NCBI GenBank assembly: GCA_030669135.1
Contig: DAOVEE010000025.1
Span: 1 to 14,832 of the forward strand
From: Candidatus Bathyarchaeota archaeon
GTDB lineage: Archaea > Thermoproteota > Bathyarchaeia > TCS64
DNA: 14,832 nucleotides
Reading direction: 5' to 3'
Positions 6,976 to 13,512 of the stretch are shown piece after piece; position 1 is the first letter of the stretch, and each line of letters begins with the position of its first letter. The notes beneath the pieces were generated by a model, which worked only from the letters and a program-made list of their open reading frames with translations, was not told the origin of the DNA and made no database searches. The position numbers and the translations under genes are program-made.

Positions 6976-6983
6976 GTATATAG
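6976..6983 (-). promoter_or_regulatory. TATA box of the Cys4-fibrillarin unit
   Basis: CTATATAC read on the minus strand is centred about 29 bp before the GTG start at 6951. It is the best TATA match in the area and predicts a leaderless message. Confidence 0.6.
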
Positions 6984-7047
6984 AGGTAGTCCCTGATAAC
7001 CTACAGTATCATAGATATTGATGTTAGATCCATTGTCTTCTACAGTG

Positions 7048-7112
7048 TAAACACCCCGATTTCATTCATCATTTTTTAACTTTAATATGTACTATATATT
7101 GACGGGTGTTTA
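7048..7112. repeat. 9-bp perfect inverted repeat around a 47-nt AT-rich loop
   Basis: TAAACACCC at 7048-7056 pairs exactly with GGGTGTTTA at 7104-7112. The loop contains a run of six T (about 7072-7077). This could be paired operator half-sites or a stem of an untranslated RNA; no gene reads through it. Confidence 0.4.
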
Positions 7113-7156
7113 TCTATTGTATATTGTTTCTCTTCGATACATTATTGCTTGTTTAT

Positions 7157-7174
7157 GTAAATACGGTTATTTAC
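7157..7174. repeat. 18-bp palindrome GTAAATA-cggt-TATTTAC
   Basis: Perfect 7 bp arms with a 4 bp spacer lie midway in the spacer, far from either TATA box. The size and symmetry fit a dimeric regulator or chromatin-protein site, but this is read from sequence alone. Confidence 0.4.
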
Positions 7175-7297
7175 TGTTCAAAGTAATATCAGAGTAATCG
7201 TCACATCATGTATGTGATTTCCTTAATTATTTAGCTACCCAAAGTTGTCGGCCGCACCCATGTCCGGGAGTTCCGGGACACAGGTTTAACTGGTTAG

Positions 7298-7310
7298 TAT
7301 AGCTTAAGTT
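7298..7310 (+). promoter_or_regulatory. TATA box of Alba
   Basis: TATAGCTTAAGTT lies 17-29 bp before the ATG at 7327, and the absence of a ribosome site fits a leaderless transcript. Confidence 0.5.
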
Positions 7311-7326
7311 AACGCCTCTTCAAATC

Positions 7327-7608
7327 ATGCCTGATGAACCCATGACCGAGAACATCTACATCGGCTCCAAACCCATACTGAACTATGTCACCGCCATCGT
7401 AACGGCTTTCCAGAGGGCGCCCATCGTCAACGTCCTGGCGCGGGGACGCGCCATAAGCAGCGCCATCGACGCGGTGGAGGTATGCAGAAGAAGCTTCCTG
7501 AAAGACCTGTGCGTCGACGAAATCAATATAGGCACAGAGCAGATGGGAAGCGACGACGACCTGAGAAACGTGTCCACCATAAACATACAGCTATCTAAAA
7601 CCAGCTAG
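7327..7608 (+). CDS. albA: DNA/RNA-binding protein Alba
   Basis: Alba (Sac10b family) is a dimeric chromatin and RNA-binding protein of archaea. The 93 aa product has the family opening ENIYIGSKPILNYVTAIVTAF (9-29), where Lys15 sits in the acetylation-prone position of Sulfolobus Alba, which has two lysines there; here the first is replaced by Ser14. NVLARGRAISSAIDAVEVCRR (40-60) is the second signature segment, followed by the variable loop (68-81) and a last strand, STINIQLSK. A TATA-like box 17-29 bp upstream and no ribosome site fit a leaderless message. It lies opposite Nop5, and the two stops share CTAG at 7605-7608. Confidence 0.96.
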   Translation: MPDEPMTENIYIGSKPILNYVTAIVTAFQRAPIVNVLARGRAISSAIDAVEVCRRSFLKDLCVDEINIGTEQMGSDDDLRNVSTINIQLSKTS

Positions 7609-8723
7609 TTTTCCATTAGCTGCCGCTGCAGATCGTCTGCGATGAACTCGCCGCTGAAAACATCGGCTCTAGCCGCTATGGCTATCTTTGCGGCTAGGCT
7701 GCGGGCCCTGCTTCCCCTCCTGTTCCTCGGAGCCCCGTGAACGTAGGGATGCTGGAACAGCAGGCCGTGCTTCGGCGGCCTAGCCTTGGTCTTGAGCGCC
7801 CGGAACATGGCCTTCTCGGCTCCGAGCACCTGTATGGTGCTGGCGGGCATCATGGCCATGCGTCTGAGGCTCCCCGCCCTCTGGATGAGCCTGGCGCCGA
7901 GAACAGGCCCAGCCAGGTAAGCGATGTTGGGAGCCATCTCCTCCGTCATCCCAGATATGTACTCGGTGAGCTCGTCCCTGCCCCTGTACAGGCTGAGGAC
8001 GTTCTCCGTGAAGGCTTGAACCATCGCCAAGTCGTCTGCGTCGAAGGCGGCGCCCATCGAGCCCTCCGCAGCCGCTGTGACCCTCTCCGCGTCCTTCTTC
8101 TTGAAGGAGAGCTCCTGGAGCCCCTGGACGGTGATGTTAGACCTGTCCCCGAACACCTTGATTATCTTCGCGTACTCCCTGTGGTCGTCGACTCTCCGCC
8201 CCAGCTCAGGGAAGTGGATGCCGTACCACTCCCTCATCCTCCCGGAGAGGCTGTTCAACACGGTGTCCATCTCCACGAGCAGCTGAACCGTCGGCATCAG
8301 AAGGCTCTCCCTCTCGGAGAGCGCCTCATGGACCAATGCCTTAGCGACCTCCATGTTCACCGAGTGCGAGAGCTCGCCGAACCGTTCCACGGAGTCTATG
8401 AACCCGGCGGCCAACGCCATGCGTTGGATGTTATCCCGCAGATACTCGCCGGCACCAGGCATGGCTTCGACGCTTACCCTGAACCCCTGGGCCTCGATGG
8501 GCTTCATCAGCGCCTCGTTGGGCCCGGTGACCTCCTCGACGCCCAGCCCTCGCAGCCGGTCGAGCACATCGGCGGCCTCCCTCGTCACCTCGCCGTTCTT
8601 CAACCGGATCAGGGCCCGAGCGATCTGTTTGGCGTCCCTCGGGTGATGCGACTCGGCGATGATCTCGTTCTTCTCGTCGAACGCGTGTACGCCGATTATG
8701 GACCCAATTATAGTTGCCTTCAC
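7605..8723 (-). CDS. nop5: C/D-box sRNP scaffold protein Nop5 (Nop56/58-like)
   Basis: Nop5 bridges L7Ae-bound guide RNA and fibrillarin in the archaeal 2'-O-methylation machine. The 372 aa protein shows the N-terminal fibrillarin-binding domain (1-110), a central coiled-coil region including REWYGIHFPELGRR (164-177), and the C-terminal Nop domain (about 225-350) with IAYLAGPVLGARLI, the signature IQVLGAEKAMFRA (297-309), PKHGLLFQHPYVHG (317-330) and ARSLAAKIAIAARAD. It lacks the long lysine-rich tail of eukaryotic homologues. The start is GTG at 8721-8723, with GGAGGA (8731-8736, minus) 7 nt upstream, and GCTTAATTTAG (8781-8791, minus) is a plausible TATA giving a leader of about 37 nt. It is not next to fibrillarin here: Alba, the AT-rich spacer and the Cys4 gene intervene. 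Confidence 0.97.
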   Translation of the reverse strand: MKATIIGSIIGVHAFDEKNEIIAESHHPRDAKQIARALIRLKNGEVTREAADVLDRLRGLGVEEVTGPNEALMKPIEAQGFRVSVEAMPGAGEYLRDNIQRMALAAGFIDSVERFGELSHSVNMEVAKALVHEALSERESLLMPTVQLLVEMDTVLNSLSGRMREWYGIHFPELGRRVDDHREYAKIIKVFGDRSNITVQGLQELSFKKKDAERVTAAAEGSMGAAFDADDLAMVQAFTENVLSLYRGRDELTEYISGMTEEMAPNIAYLAGPVLGARLIQRAGSLRRMAMMPASTIQVLGAEKAMFRALKTKARPPKHGLLFQHPYVHGAPRNRRGSRARSLAAKIAIAARADVFSGEFIADDLQRQLMEN

Positions 8724-8791
8724 CTGTTTCTCCTCCGAACCTTTATCAGTTTGCTGGGTGAGTACGTAGGGGAGACTTGTCTAAATTAAGC
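8724..8791. promoter_or_regulatory. Divergent promoter region of nop5 and pyrD
   Basis: The plus strand has CTTTATCA (8741-8748) about 32 bp before the pyrD TTG. The minus strand has GCTTAATTTAG (8781-8791), inside the first codons of pyrD, for nop5, plus the nop5 ribosome site (8731-8736). The two transcripts would therefore start within overlapping DNA. Confidence 0.45.
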
Positions 8792-9739
8792 TTAGCCGTG
8801 GAGGTAACCGGGCTAATGCTTCGGTCCCCCCTCATGAACGCTGCGGGCGTTCTCGGCATGAGCCCTCCCATTCTCAAACGAGTCTACGACAGCGGCGCAG
8901 GCGCCGTGGTCACAAAGAGCATCGGCCCGGCGCCTCGAACCGGGCACCCCAACCCGACCCTCGTGAGGGTCTCGTGTGGCGCCCTGAACGCCATGGGGCT
9001 GCCCAACCCCGGCGCTGAGTACTTCGCCGACGAGGTCAAGGCCCTCAAGGAGATGGGCGTACCGGTTGTGGCCAGCTTCTTCGGCGGCAGCGTGGAGGAG
9101 TTCGCGGAGGTAGCGAGCACGCTGTCCGAAGCCGGCGCGGACGCCCTGGAGCTCAACGCCAGCTGCCCCAACGTGCAGGAGGAGCTGGGGATGCTGGCCT
9201 CCGACGCCGGGAACGTGGAGAAGGTGACCGTCGCCGTGAGGGAGGAGACCCGTCTTCCCCTGTTCGTGAAGCTGAGCCCAAACGTCACCGACATAAAGGA
9301 GACAGCCATGGCGGCTGAGAGGGGAGGCGCAGACGCGATAACGGCGGTGAACACGTTGAAAGGGATGGCGATCGACATCGACTTCAGGAGGCCGATCCTG
9401 ACGAACATCACGGGCGGCCTGTCCGGGCCCGCCGTGAAGCCCGTCGCCCTCAGATGCGTCTGGGAGGTGGCGGAGGCCGTCGAGGTGCCCGTCATTGGAT
9501 GCGGCGGCGTCACAACTTGGGAGGACGCGGTCGAGTACCTCCTCGCGGGCGCCTCCGCGCTGGAGATAGGCACCGCTGTGATGACTCACGGCTTCGAGGT
9601 CTATGGCCAGGTTAACGAGGGCATCCGTCGCTACCTAGAAGAGAACGGGTTCAGCGGCGTGAAGGAGGTTGTAGGACTTGCACATCAAATCGGAGAAGAA
9701 CAGGACAGTAAAGCTGACAGATATAGTATCAGAGTGTAG
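8777..9739 (+). CDS. pyrD: Dihydroorotate dehydrogenase, class 1B catalytic subunit
   Basis: It oxidises dihydroorotate to orotate in pyrimidine synthesis, with FMN, passing electrons to PyrK. The 320 aa protein shows VTKSIGPAPRTGHPNP (45-60), NAMGLPNPG (71-79), LNASCPN (126-132) with Cys130 as the class 1 catalytic base, VKLSPN (164-169), the FMN-binding segment ITGGLSGPAVKP (211-222), and GCGGVTTWEDAVEYLLAGAS (241-260). A catalytic Cys plus the following pyrK gene places it in the NAD-linked class 1B. The start is TTG at 8777; a GTG at 8798 would cut the first strand. A weak GGGGAG lies too close for a normal ribosome site. The last 62 bp overlap the start of pyrK. Confidence 0.95.
   Translation: MSKLSLAVEVTGLMLRSPLMNAAGVLGMSPPILKRVYDSGAGAVVTKSIGPAPRTGHPNPTLVRVSCGALNAMGLPNPGAEYFADEVKALKEMGVPVVASFFGGSVEEFAEVASTLSEAGADALELNASCPNVQEELGMLASDAGNVEKVTVAVREETRLPLFVKLSPNVTDIKETAMAAERGGADAITAVNTLKGMAIDIDFRRPILTNITGGLSGPAVKPVALRCVWEVAEAVEVPVIGCGGVTTWEDAVEYLLAGASALEIGTAVMTHGFEVYGQVNEGIRRYLEENGFSGVKEVVGLAHQIGEEQDSKADRYSIRV
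9664..9668 (+). promoter_or_regulatory. Ribosome site fixing the pyrK TTG start
   Basis: GGAGG lies 9 nt before TTG at 9678, inside the pyrD frame. It supports a pyrK start inside pyrD and probable coupled translation. Confidence 0.6.
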
Positions 9740-10493
9740 GGACATCTCCTCGCTCCTTTTCCGTGACGAGGAGACCCGCGGCGCCAAGCCGGGCCAGTAC
9801 CTAATGGTGTGGCTCCCCGGGGTGGACGAGGTGCCCATGTCGGTCAGCGCCATAGACATGGACGGCCCGTCCCGCATCACCGTCAGGGGGGTAGGCGAGA
9901 TGACCGTCAGGCTCAACGGCCTCAGCCCCGGCGACAGAGTCGGCTTGAGGGGCCCCTTCGGGAACGGCTACACGGTACAAGGAGAAAAGCCACTTTTCGT
10001 GGCCGGCGGCTCAGGGGCCGCGTCCCTGATGCCCCTCGTAGAGGAGATGCATCGGCAGGGAACCACACCCACCTTCGTCCTCGGCGCGAGGAGCGCCGAC
10101 ATGCTCCTGTTCGTGGACAGGCTTGAGGAGACCCTCGGCGAGAACCTCGTCGTATCCACCGACGACGGTTCACGGGGATACAGCGGCTACGCCTCGGGGT
10201 ACGCCGCATTGCTGATGGAAGAAGACGTGTTCGATATGGTCTACACCTGTGGACCCGAGCTCATGATGGCGAAGGTCTACCAGTCAGCCCGGGAGCGCGG
10301 CTTACCCATACAGGCCAGCCTCGAACGCTACGTGAAGTGCGCCGTCGGGCTCTGCGGTAACTGCACCATAGGCCCGTACAGGGTGTGCAAGGACGGACCG
10401 GTCTTCGACGCGGATATGCTCAGCGAGGTCCGAGACGAGTTCGGCGTGAGCCAGATGGACGCCTCCGGCAGAGTGACCCGGGTGGAACACTGA
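9678..10493 (+). CDS. pyrK: Dihydroorotate dehydrogenase electron-transfer subunit
   Basis: This FAD and 2Fe-2S subunit carries electrons from PyrD to NAD+. The 271 aa protein has an N-terminal FAD-binding barrel (1-100), an NAD-binding domain opening with FVAGGSGAASLMPL, and a C-terminal cluster motif C221-x4-C226-x2-C229-x7-C237 (KCAVGLCGNCTIGPYRVCKDGP). The flavin-binding RP[YF]S element usual in the family reads VPMS (52-55) here, so the conserved Arg and aromatic are both replaced. The start is TTG at 9678 with GGAGG 9 nt upstream, inside pyrD; there is no ATG nearby. The overlap of 62 bp is larger than the usual few bases. It is followed 40 bp later by pop5. Confidence 0.93.
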   Translation: MHIKSEKNRTVKLTDIVSECRDISSLLFRDEETRGAKPGQYLMVWLPGVDEVPMSVSAIDMDGPSRITVRGVGEMTVRLNGLSPGDRVGLRGPFGNGYTVQGEKPLFVAGGSGAASLMPLVEEMHRQGTTPTFVLGARSADMLLFVDRLEETLGENLVVSTDDGSRGYSGYASGYAALLMEEDVFDMVYTCGPELMMAKVYQSARERGLPIQASLERYVKCAVGLCGNCTIGPYRVCKDGPVFDADMLSEVRDEFGVSQMDASGRVTRVEH

Positions 10494-10533
10494 CCAGAGA
10501 GATTATCAGCCCAGACCCACCCTCATATCCATA

Positions 10534-10857
10534 ATGCCTGTACGCAATGTGCGAAGACGATACCTAGCTTTACAGGTCCACAGCGAAGCAGATTTGACCG
10601 AACCCGATCTGAGCCACGCCATCTCGGACAAGATCCATCTCCTGTACGGCGTCAAGGGCGCGGCGGAGACGAACTACAGGATGATCGAGTACAACCAGCA
10701 GCACAGGCAGGGGATAATCAGGTGCAACCACGACAAGCTCATCGAGACCCGGGCGGCGCTCGCGCACATAACGGCGATCAACGGAGCCCCCGTGTCGGTA
10801 CAGGTGATCACGGTTTCGGGCACCATCAAGTCACTGAGAAAAAGGCTCACAGAGTAG
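10534..10857 (+). CDS. rnp2: Ribonuclease P protein component 2 (Pop5)
   Basis: Pop5 pairs with Rpp30 as a core protein of archaeal RNase P, which trims the 5' leader from pre-tRNA. The 107 aa protein matches the family in length and opens RRRYLALQVHSE (8-19), followed by LSHAISDKIHLLYGVKGAA and the RCNHDKLIETRAALAHIT segment (73-90), ending with the strand APVSVQVITVSGTIKSLR. The start is ATG at 10534. ATTATC (10502-10507) is a weak TATA candidate about 30 bp upstream. It does not sit in the usual archaeal cluster with Rpp30 or proteasome genes, at least in this window. Confidence 0.85.
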   Translation: MPVRNVRRRYLALQVHSEADLTEPDLSHAISDKIHLLYGVKGAAETNYRMIEYNQQHRQGIIRCNHDKLIETRAALAHITAINGAPVSVQVITVSGTIKSLRKRLTE

Positions 10858-10956
10858 AGACCCGTCCCACCGACTTACCGTTATGCCATTCATGCAGTCG
10901 TGTTTGAATTATCTCATATACCAGTATCCGTACAATGATGCAAACGGTGCAGGATT

Positions 10957-12684
10957 ATGGCTGAGATCAAGGTGGAGGACGCGGCTCACGGCTACGTCGA
11001 GATGCTGCACAGGCTCGGAGTAGACTACGTATTCAGCTCACCAGGCTCGGAGTTCATACCCCTATGGGAGCACCTCGCCCGGTACAACTCAGAGGGCAAG
11101 AAACCCTTCTACTTGAACATCCGGCACGAGAGCGCCGCCCTCAGCATGGCTAAGGGCTACTACATGGCGTCGGGGAGGGCGCAGGTGCTGCTAACACACG
11201 TGCTCGCGGGGCTCCTGCACGGAGCCATGGAGCTCAAGGCCGCCTACACCGATCAGATCCCACTGCTCCTCATGGTGGGCCAGAACAGGACCCATGACGG
11301 GGAGGTCTACGGCGGAACCCCTGGCCCCCACTACCTGAGCTTCACCGAGGTCGGGGGCCAGCAGCGCCTCGTCCAGCCCTACGTGAAGTGGGGAGACTCC
11401 CCCGAGACCAACGCCAACATCCTCGCGACCATCCAGAGGGCGTACCAGATCGCCTCAAGCGACGTAAAAGGCCCTGTGCTCCTCAGCGTCTCTAGGGAAC
11501 TGCTCTTCGAGAAGACAGACACCATGAGGCTGCCGCCTAAGTACGTTCTGCCATCACCCATAACGGCTGAACCCAAAGTCCTGCATGAGCTGAAGGAGAT
11601 GCTGGTGATGGCCGAGAACCCCCTGATCTACACGAGGTACCTTGGACGAAGCCATGGAGCGGTGGCCTCTCTCGTCGAGCTGGCCGAGCTGCTGAGCGTC
11701 CCCGTGTTTGAGACCCCCGGCTACATGAACTTCCCCACGAACCACAGACTCCACATGGGAACCAGCGTCTCTCCCTACCTAAAGGAAGCCGACCTCTTGC
11801 TAGTCATCGACAGCAGCTCCTGGCCGCCGTGGTATCCCCCGGGGAGCATCCGTGGGAGTACTGAGGCGAAGATAGTCTTCATGGACATCGACCCCATACA
11901 GCTCAAGTACCCCACGTACGGGTACCCGGCGGACCTTCTCGTGAAGGCAGACTCAGGCGTGGCGATACCTCAGCTCGTGGAGCTCGTAAAAGCGGAGAAA
12001 CTGGGCGAGCCCATGGTTCAAGCGCGCAGCGAACGGTGGGCGGCTGAGCACAAGCGTATAAGGGACGACCTTGAGAAGAAGGCTCTCGCCGTCAAGGACG
12101 AAAACCCCATCGACCCCAGGTGGCTCAGCTACTGCATAGACCAGGTAATCAACGAGAACACAGTCATAGTAAACGAGACCATAACCCACGGCGGCATGAT
12201 CCACCAGTACATCGAGAGGAACCGTGTGGTCCCCGGGACGCGGTACGAGTCCACAGGCCCGGTGGCGCACACGGGCCTCGGCCAGGGGATGGGAATAGCC
12301 TTGGGGGTCAAGCTTGCCGACCCGGACAAGACCGTGATAGCCCTCGAAGGCGACGGCACCTTCAACTACAACCCGGTGCTGGCCTGCCTCGGAGCATCTC
12401 AGGAGCACGGCATCCCCTTCATGACAGTCATCTATAACAACGAGTGCTACGCCGCCATGAAGGGCCACGCACGGTACTACCCAGAGGGGTACTCGGTGAC
12501 GCGCGACCAGTACTACGGCGTCAGCTACGGACCCACAACCCACTACGCCAAACTCGTCGAAGCCTACGACGGTTACTCGGAGACCGTGGAGGACCCAAAA
12601 GAGGTTAAACCAGCGTTACTCCGAGCCCTGAAACAGGTTAGGGAGGGAACGCTGGCTCTGCTAGACGTGAGACTCAGACAATAG
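10957..12684 (+). CDS. Thiamine-diphosphate-dependent enzyme, acetolactate-synthase-like, substrate unknown
   Basis: This 575 aa protein has the full three-domain plan of the acetolactate synthase / benzoylformate decarboxylase superfamily. It has an N-terminal pyrimidine-binding domain (about 5-180) with the catalytic Glu58 in NIRHESAALSMAKGYY, a central domain (about 195-345), and a C-terminal diphosphate-binding domain. The metal/ThDP motif is GDG (465-467) to Asn494-Asn495 (EGDGTFNYN ... VIYNN). The usual AHAS 'HEQGA' is RHESA here, and no regulatory small subunit (ilvN/ilvH) or other branched-chain gene is nearby, so true acetolactate synthase is doubtful. It could be a decarboxylase, lyase or carboligase. 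The start is ATG at 10957 with GGTG (10946-10949) 7 nt upstream; TATA candidates are GAATTATC (10906-10913) and CATATACC (around 10915-10922). Confidence 0.85.
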   Translation: MAEIKVEDAAHGYVEMLHRLGVDYVFSSPGSEFIPLWEHLARYNSEGKKPFYLNIRHESAALSMAKGYYMASGRAQVLLTHVLAGLLHGAMELKAAYTDQIPLLLMVGQNRTHDGEVYGGTPGPHYLSFTEVGGQQRLVQPYVKWGDSPETNANILATIQRAYQIASSDVKGPVLLSVSRELLFEKTDTMRLPPKYVLPSPITAEPKVLHELKEMLVMAENPLIYTRYLGRSHGAVASLVELAELLSVPVFETPGYMNFPTNHRLHMGTSVSPYLKEADLLLVIDSSSWPPWYPPGSIRGSTEAKIVFMDIDPIQLKYPTYGYPADLLVKADSGVAIPQLVELVKAEKLGEPMVQARSERWAAEHKRIRDDLEKKALAVKDENPIDPRWLSYCIDQVINENTVIVNETITHGGMIHQYIERNRVVPGTRYESTGPVAHTGLGQGMGIALGVKLADPDKTVIALEGDGTFNYNPVLACLGASQEHGIPFMTVIYNNECYAAMKGHARYYPEGYSVTRDQYYGVSYGPTTHYAKLVEAYDGYSETVEDPKEVKPALLRALKQVREGTLALLDVRLRQ

Positions 12685-12707
12685 TGCAGGGTGGCGCCCC
12701 TACTATT

Positions 12708-12715
12708 CTTTTATC
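12708..12715 (+). promoter_or_regulatory. TATA-like box of the HAD hydrolase
   Basis: CTTTTATC is centred about 27 bp before the ATG at 12739. GAGGT directly abuts the ATG, too close to act as a ribosome site, so a leaderless message is more likely. Confidence 0.5.
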
Positions 12716-12738
12716 GTTGAGCCCTTACATTCTGAGGT

Positions 12739-13356
12739 ATGGCGACTGGAGCCGTCATATTTGACCTCTTTAAAACCCTCGGCGAGTTCGAGTGGACAAT
12801 CACAGACGAGGATGTCTCGTCTCTGCTCAGAGGCAGAGGGTATGAGGTGTACCCTCAGGCTTGGAGACACGCATTCAGCTTCGTCGTTTTCGTCGACTAC
12901 CCCCGGCATGGTTTCGACTCGCACGAGGCTCTGTTCAAACAGGTCTTCAGACGCCTTGAGGTCGATGCCGACGATGACACCGTAAACGATCTCGCCGACA
13001 CGTTCAGGAGCAGCCCGTTCCGGCTCTACCCTGAATCACATGAGGCCGTAAAACGTGCCCGCGACATCGGGTTGAAGACCGCCATAGCTACATCGACGCC
13101 GAAACCGTTCTTCAGAACCGGCGTCGAACCCATCGCAGAGTACATCGACTTCATCTGCACAGGGTACGAGGCGGGCTACGAGAAATCCAATCCACGCATA
13201 TACAAGGTGATCACGGACAGACTGCAGGTCGAGCCGGAGGAGACAGTCGTCATAGGCGATGACCCGGTTCTTGACATCTCCAACGCCAAGCAGCATGGAA
13301 TGCGGGCGATACACATACCGAGGGAAGGAGCCCCTCCGAACTCGCCGACGACGTAG
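12739..13356 (+). CDS. HAD-superfamily hydrolase, C-terminus apparently frameshifted
   Basis: This Rossmann-fold hydrolase is 205 aa as written. Motif I is FDLFKT with nucleophile Asp9; the residue two after it is Phe11 rather than the Asp used by phosphatases, as in haloacid-dehalogenase-type members, so phosphatase activity is less likely. Motif II is IATSTPK (116-122), motif III Lys149 (GYEKSNPRIYK) and motif IV VIGDDPVLDI (171-180). A helical cap lies between residues 15 and 95. After residue 198 the frame reads PPNSPTT and stops, but the -1 frame continues as SELADDVAKDV...EERVQ to TAG at 13404-13406, a normal C-terminal helix. One base missing from the CCCC run at 13331-13334 would explain this. 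The intact product would be about 222 aa. Likely leaderless. Confidence 0.85.
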   Translation: MATGAVIFDLFKTLGEFEWTITDEDVSSLLRGRGYEVYPQAWRHAFSFVVFVDYPRHGFDSHEALFKQVFRRLEVDADDDTVNDLADTFRSSPFRLYPESHEAVKRARDIGLKTAIATSTPKPFFRTGVEPIAEYIDFICTGYEAGYEKSNPRIYKVITDRLQVEPEETVVIGDDPVLDISNAKQHGMRAIHIPREGAPPNSPTT

Positions 13357-13406
13357 CCAAGGATGTCCTTGAAGCGATCAAAATCGTCGAAGAACGGGTC
13401 CAGTAG
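13335..13406 (+). other. Out-of-frame continuation of the HAD hydrolase
   Basis: Read from TCC at 13335, this stretch encodes SELADDVAKDV then LEAIKIVEERVQ and ends at TAG (13404-13406), 4 bp before the tRNA CCA end. Its composition is that of an amphipathic helix and it joins the HAD frame with a one-base shift at the CCCC of 13331-13334. It may be a sequencing or assembly error, a true mutation, or a recoding site. Confidence 0.7.
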
Positions 13407-13410
13407 AGAT

Positions 13411-13489
13411 TGGTGCTCCCGCCGGGATTCGAACCCGGGATCTCCGGCTCGAGAGGCCGGAATCCTTAACCGGACTAGACGACAGGAGC
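13411..13489 (-). tRNA. tRNA-Glu (anticodon CTC), CCA encoded
   Basis: Read on the minus strand from 13489: acceptor GCTCCTG pairs with CGGGAGC (one T-G wobble), the D arm contains AGTCCGGTTA, and the anticodon stem CCGGC/GCCGG encloses loop CTCTCGA, with anticodon CTC reading GAG. The T arm is CCGGGTTCGAATCCCGG, with discriminator A and an encoded CCA at 13411-13413. The body is 76 nt and has no intron. A TATA-like TTTAAATAT (13513-13521, minus) is centred about 28 bp upstream. Confidence 0.97.
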
Positions 13490-13512
13490 ACGGTGCATTC
13501 TATACTAGACTC

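Larger units (their letters stand above)
6952..7326. other. 375-bp AT-rich intergenic spacer between divergent genes, with inverted repeats
   Basis: No convincing coding frame is present. It holds the promoter of the Cys4-fibrillarin unit (6976-6983) at one end and that of Alba (7298-7310) at the other. Between them are TAAACACCC (7048-7056) and its perfect inverse GGGTGTTTA (7104-7112) around a 47 nt AT-rich loop, an 18 bp palindrome GTAAATA-cggt-TATTTAC (7157-7174), and a GC-rich island at about 7249-7284 with two direct copies of TCCGGGA. I saw no C/D-box pair good enough to call an sRNA. Confidence 0.6.

Noticed and set aside
6990..7100. C/D-box guide sRNA in the long spacer
   Set aside because: An ATGATGA-like C box exists on the minus strand (about 7067-7073), but no CTGA D box follows at a suitable distance and there is no terminal stem.
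7737..8789. Long open frame antisense to nop5
   Set aside because: It has a GC-rich shadow-frame composition with no recognisable domain, whereas Nop5 on the other strand is unmistakable.
8813..9589. Long open frames antisense to pyrD
   Set aside because: They are shadows of a firmly identified gene with no motifs of their own.
11953..12543. Open frame antisense to the thiamine-diphosphate enzyme
   Set aside because: It is a shadow of the cofactor-binding domain and has no family resemblance.
10957..12684. Calling the thiamine-diphosphate enzyme ilvB
   Set aside because: No small subunit or ilv genes are nearby and the active-site segment is atypical, so the substrate is left open.
13411..13489. 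tRNA-Glu as an attachment site of an integrated element
   Set aside because: No second copy of the tRNA 3' half and no integrase are present in the window; only the nearby gene relic hints at past exchange.
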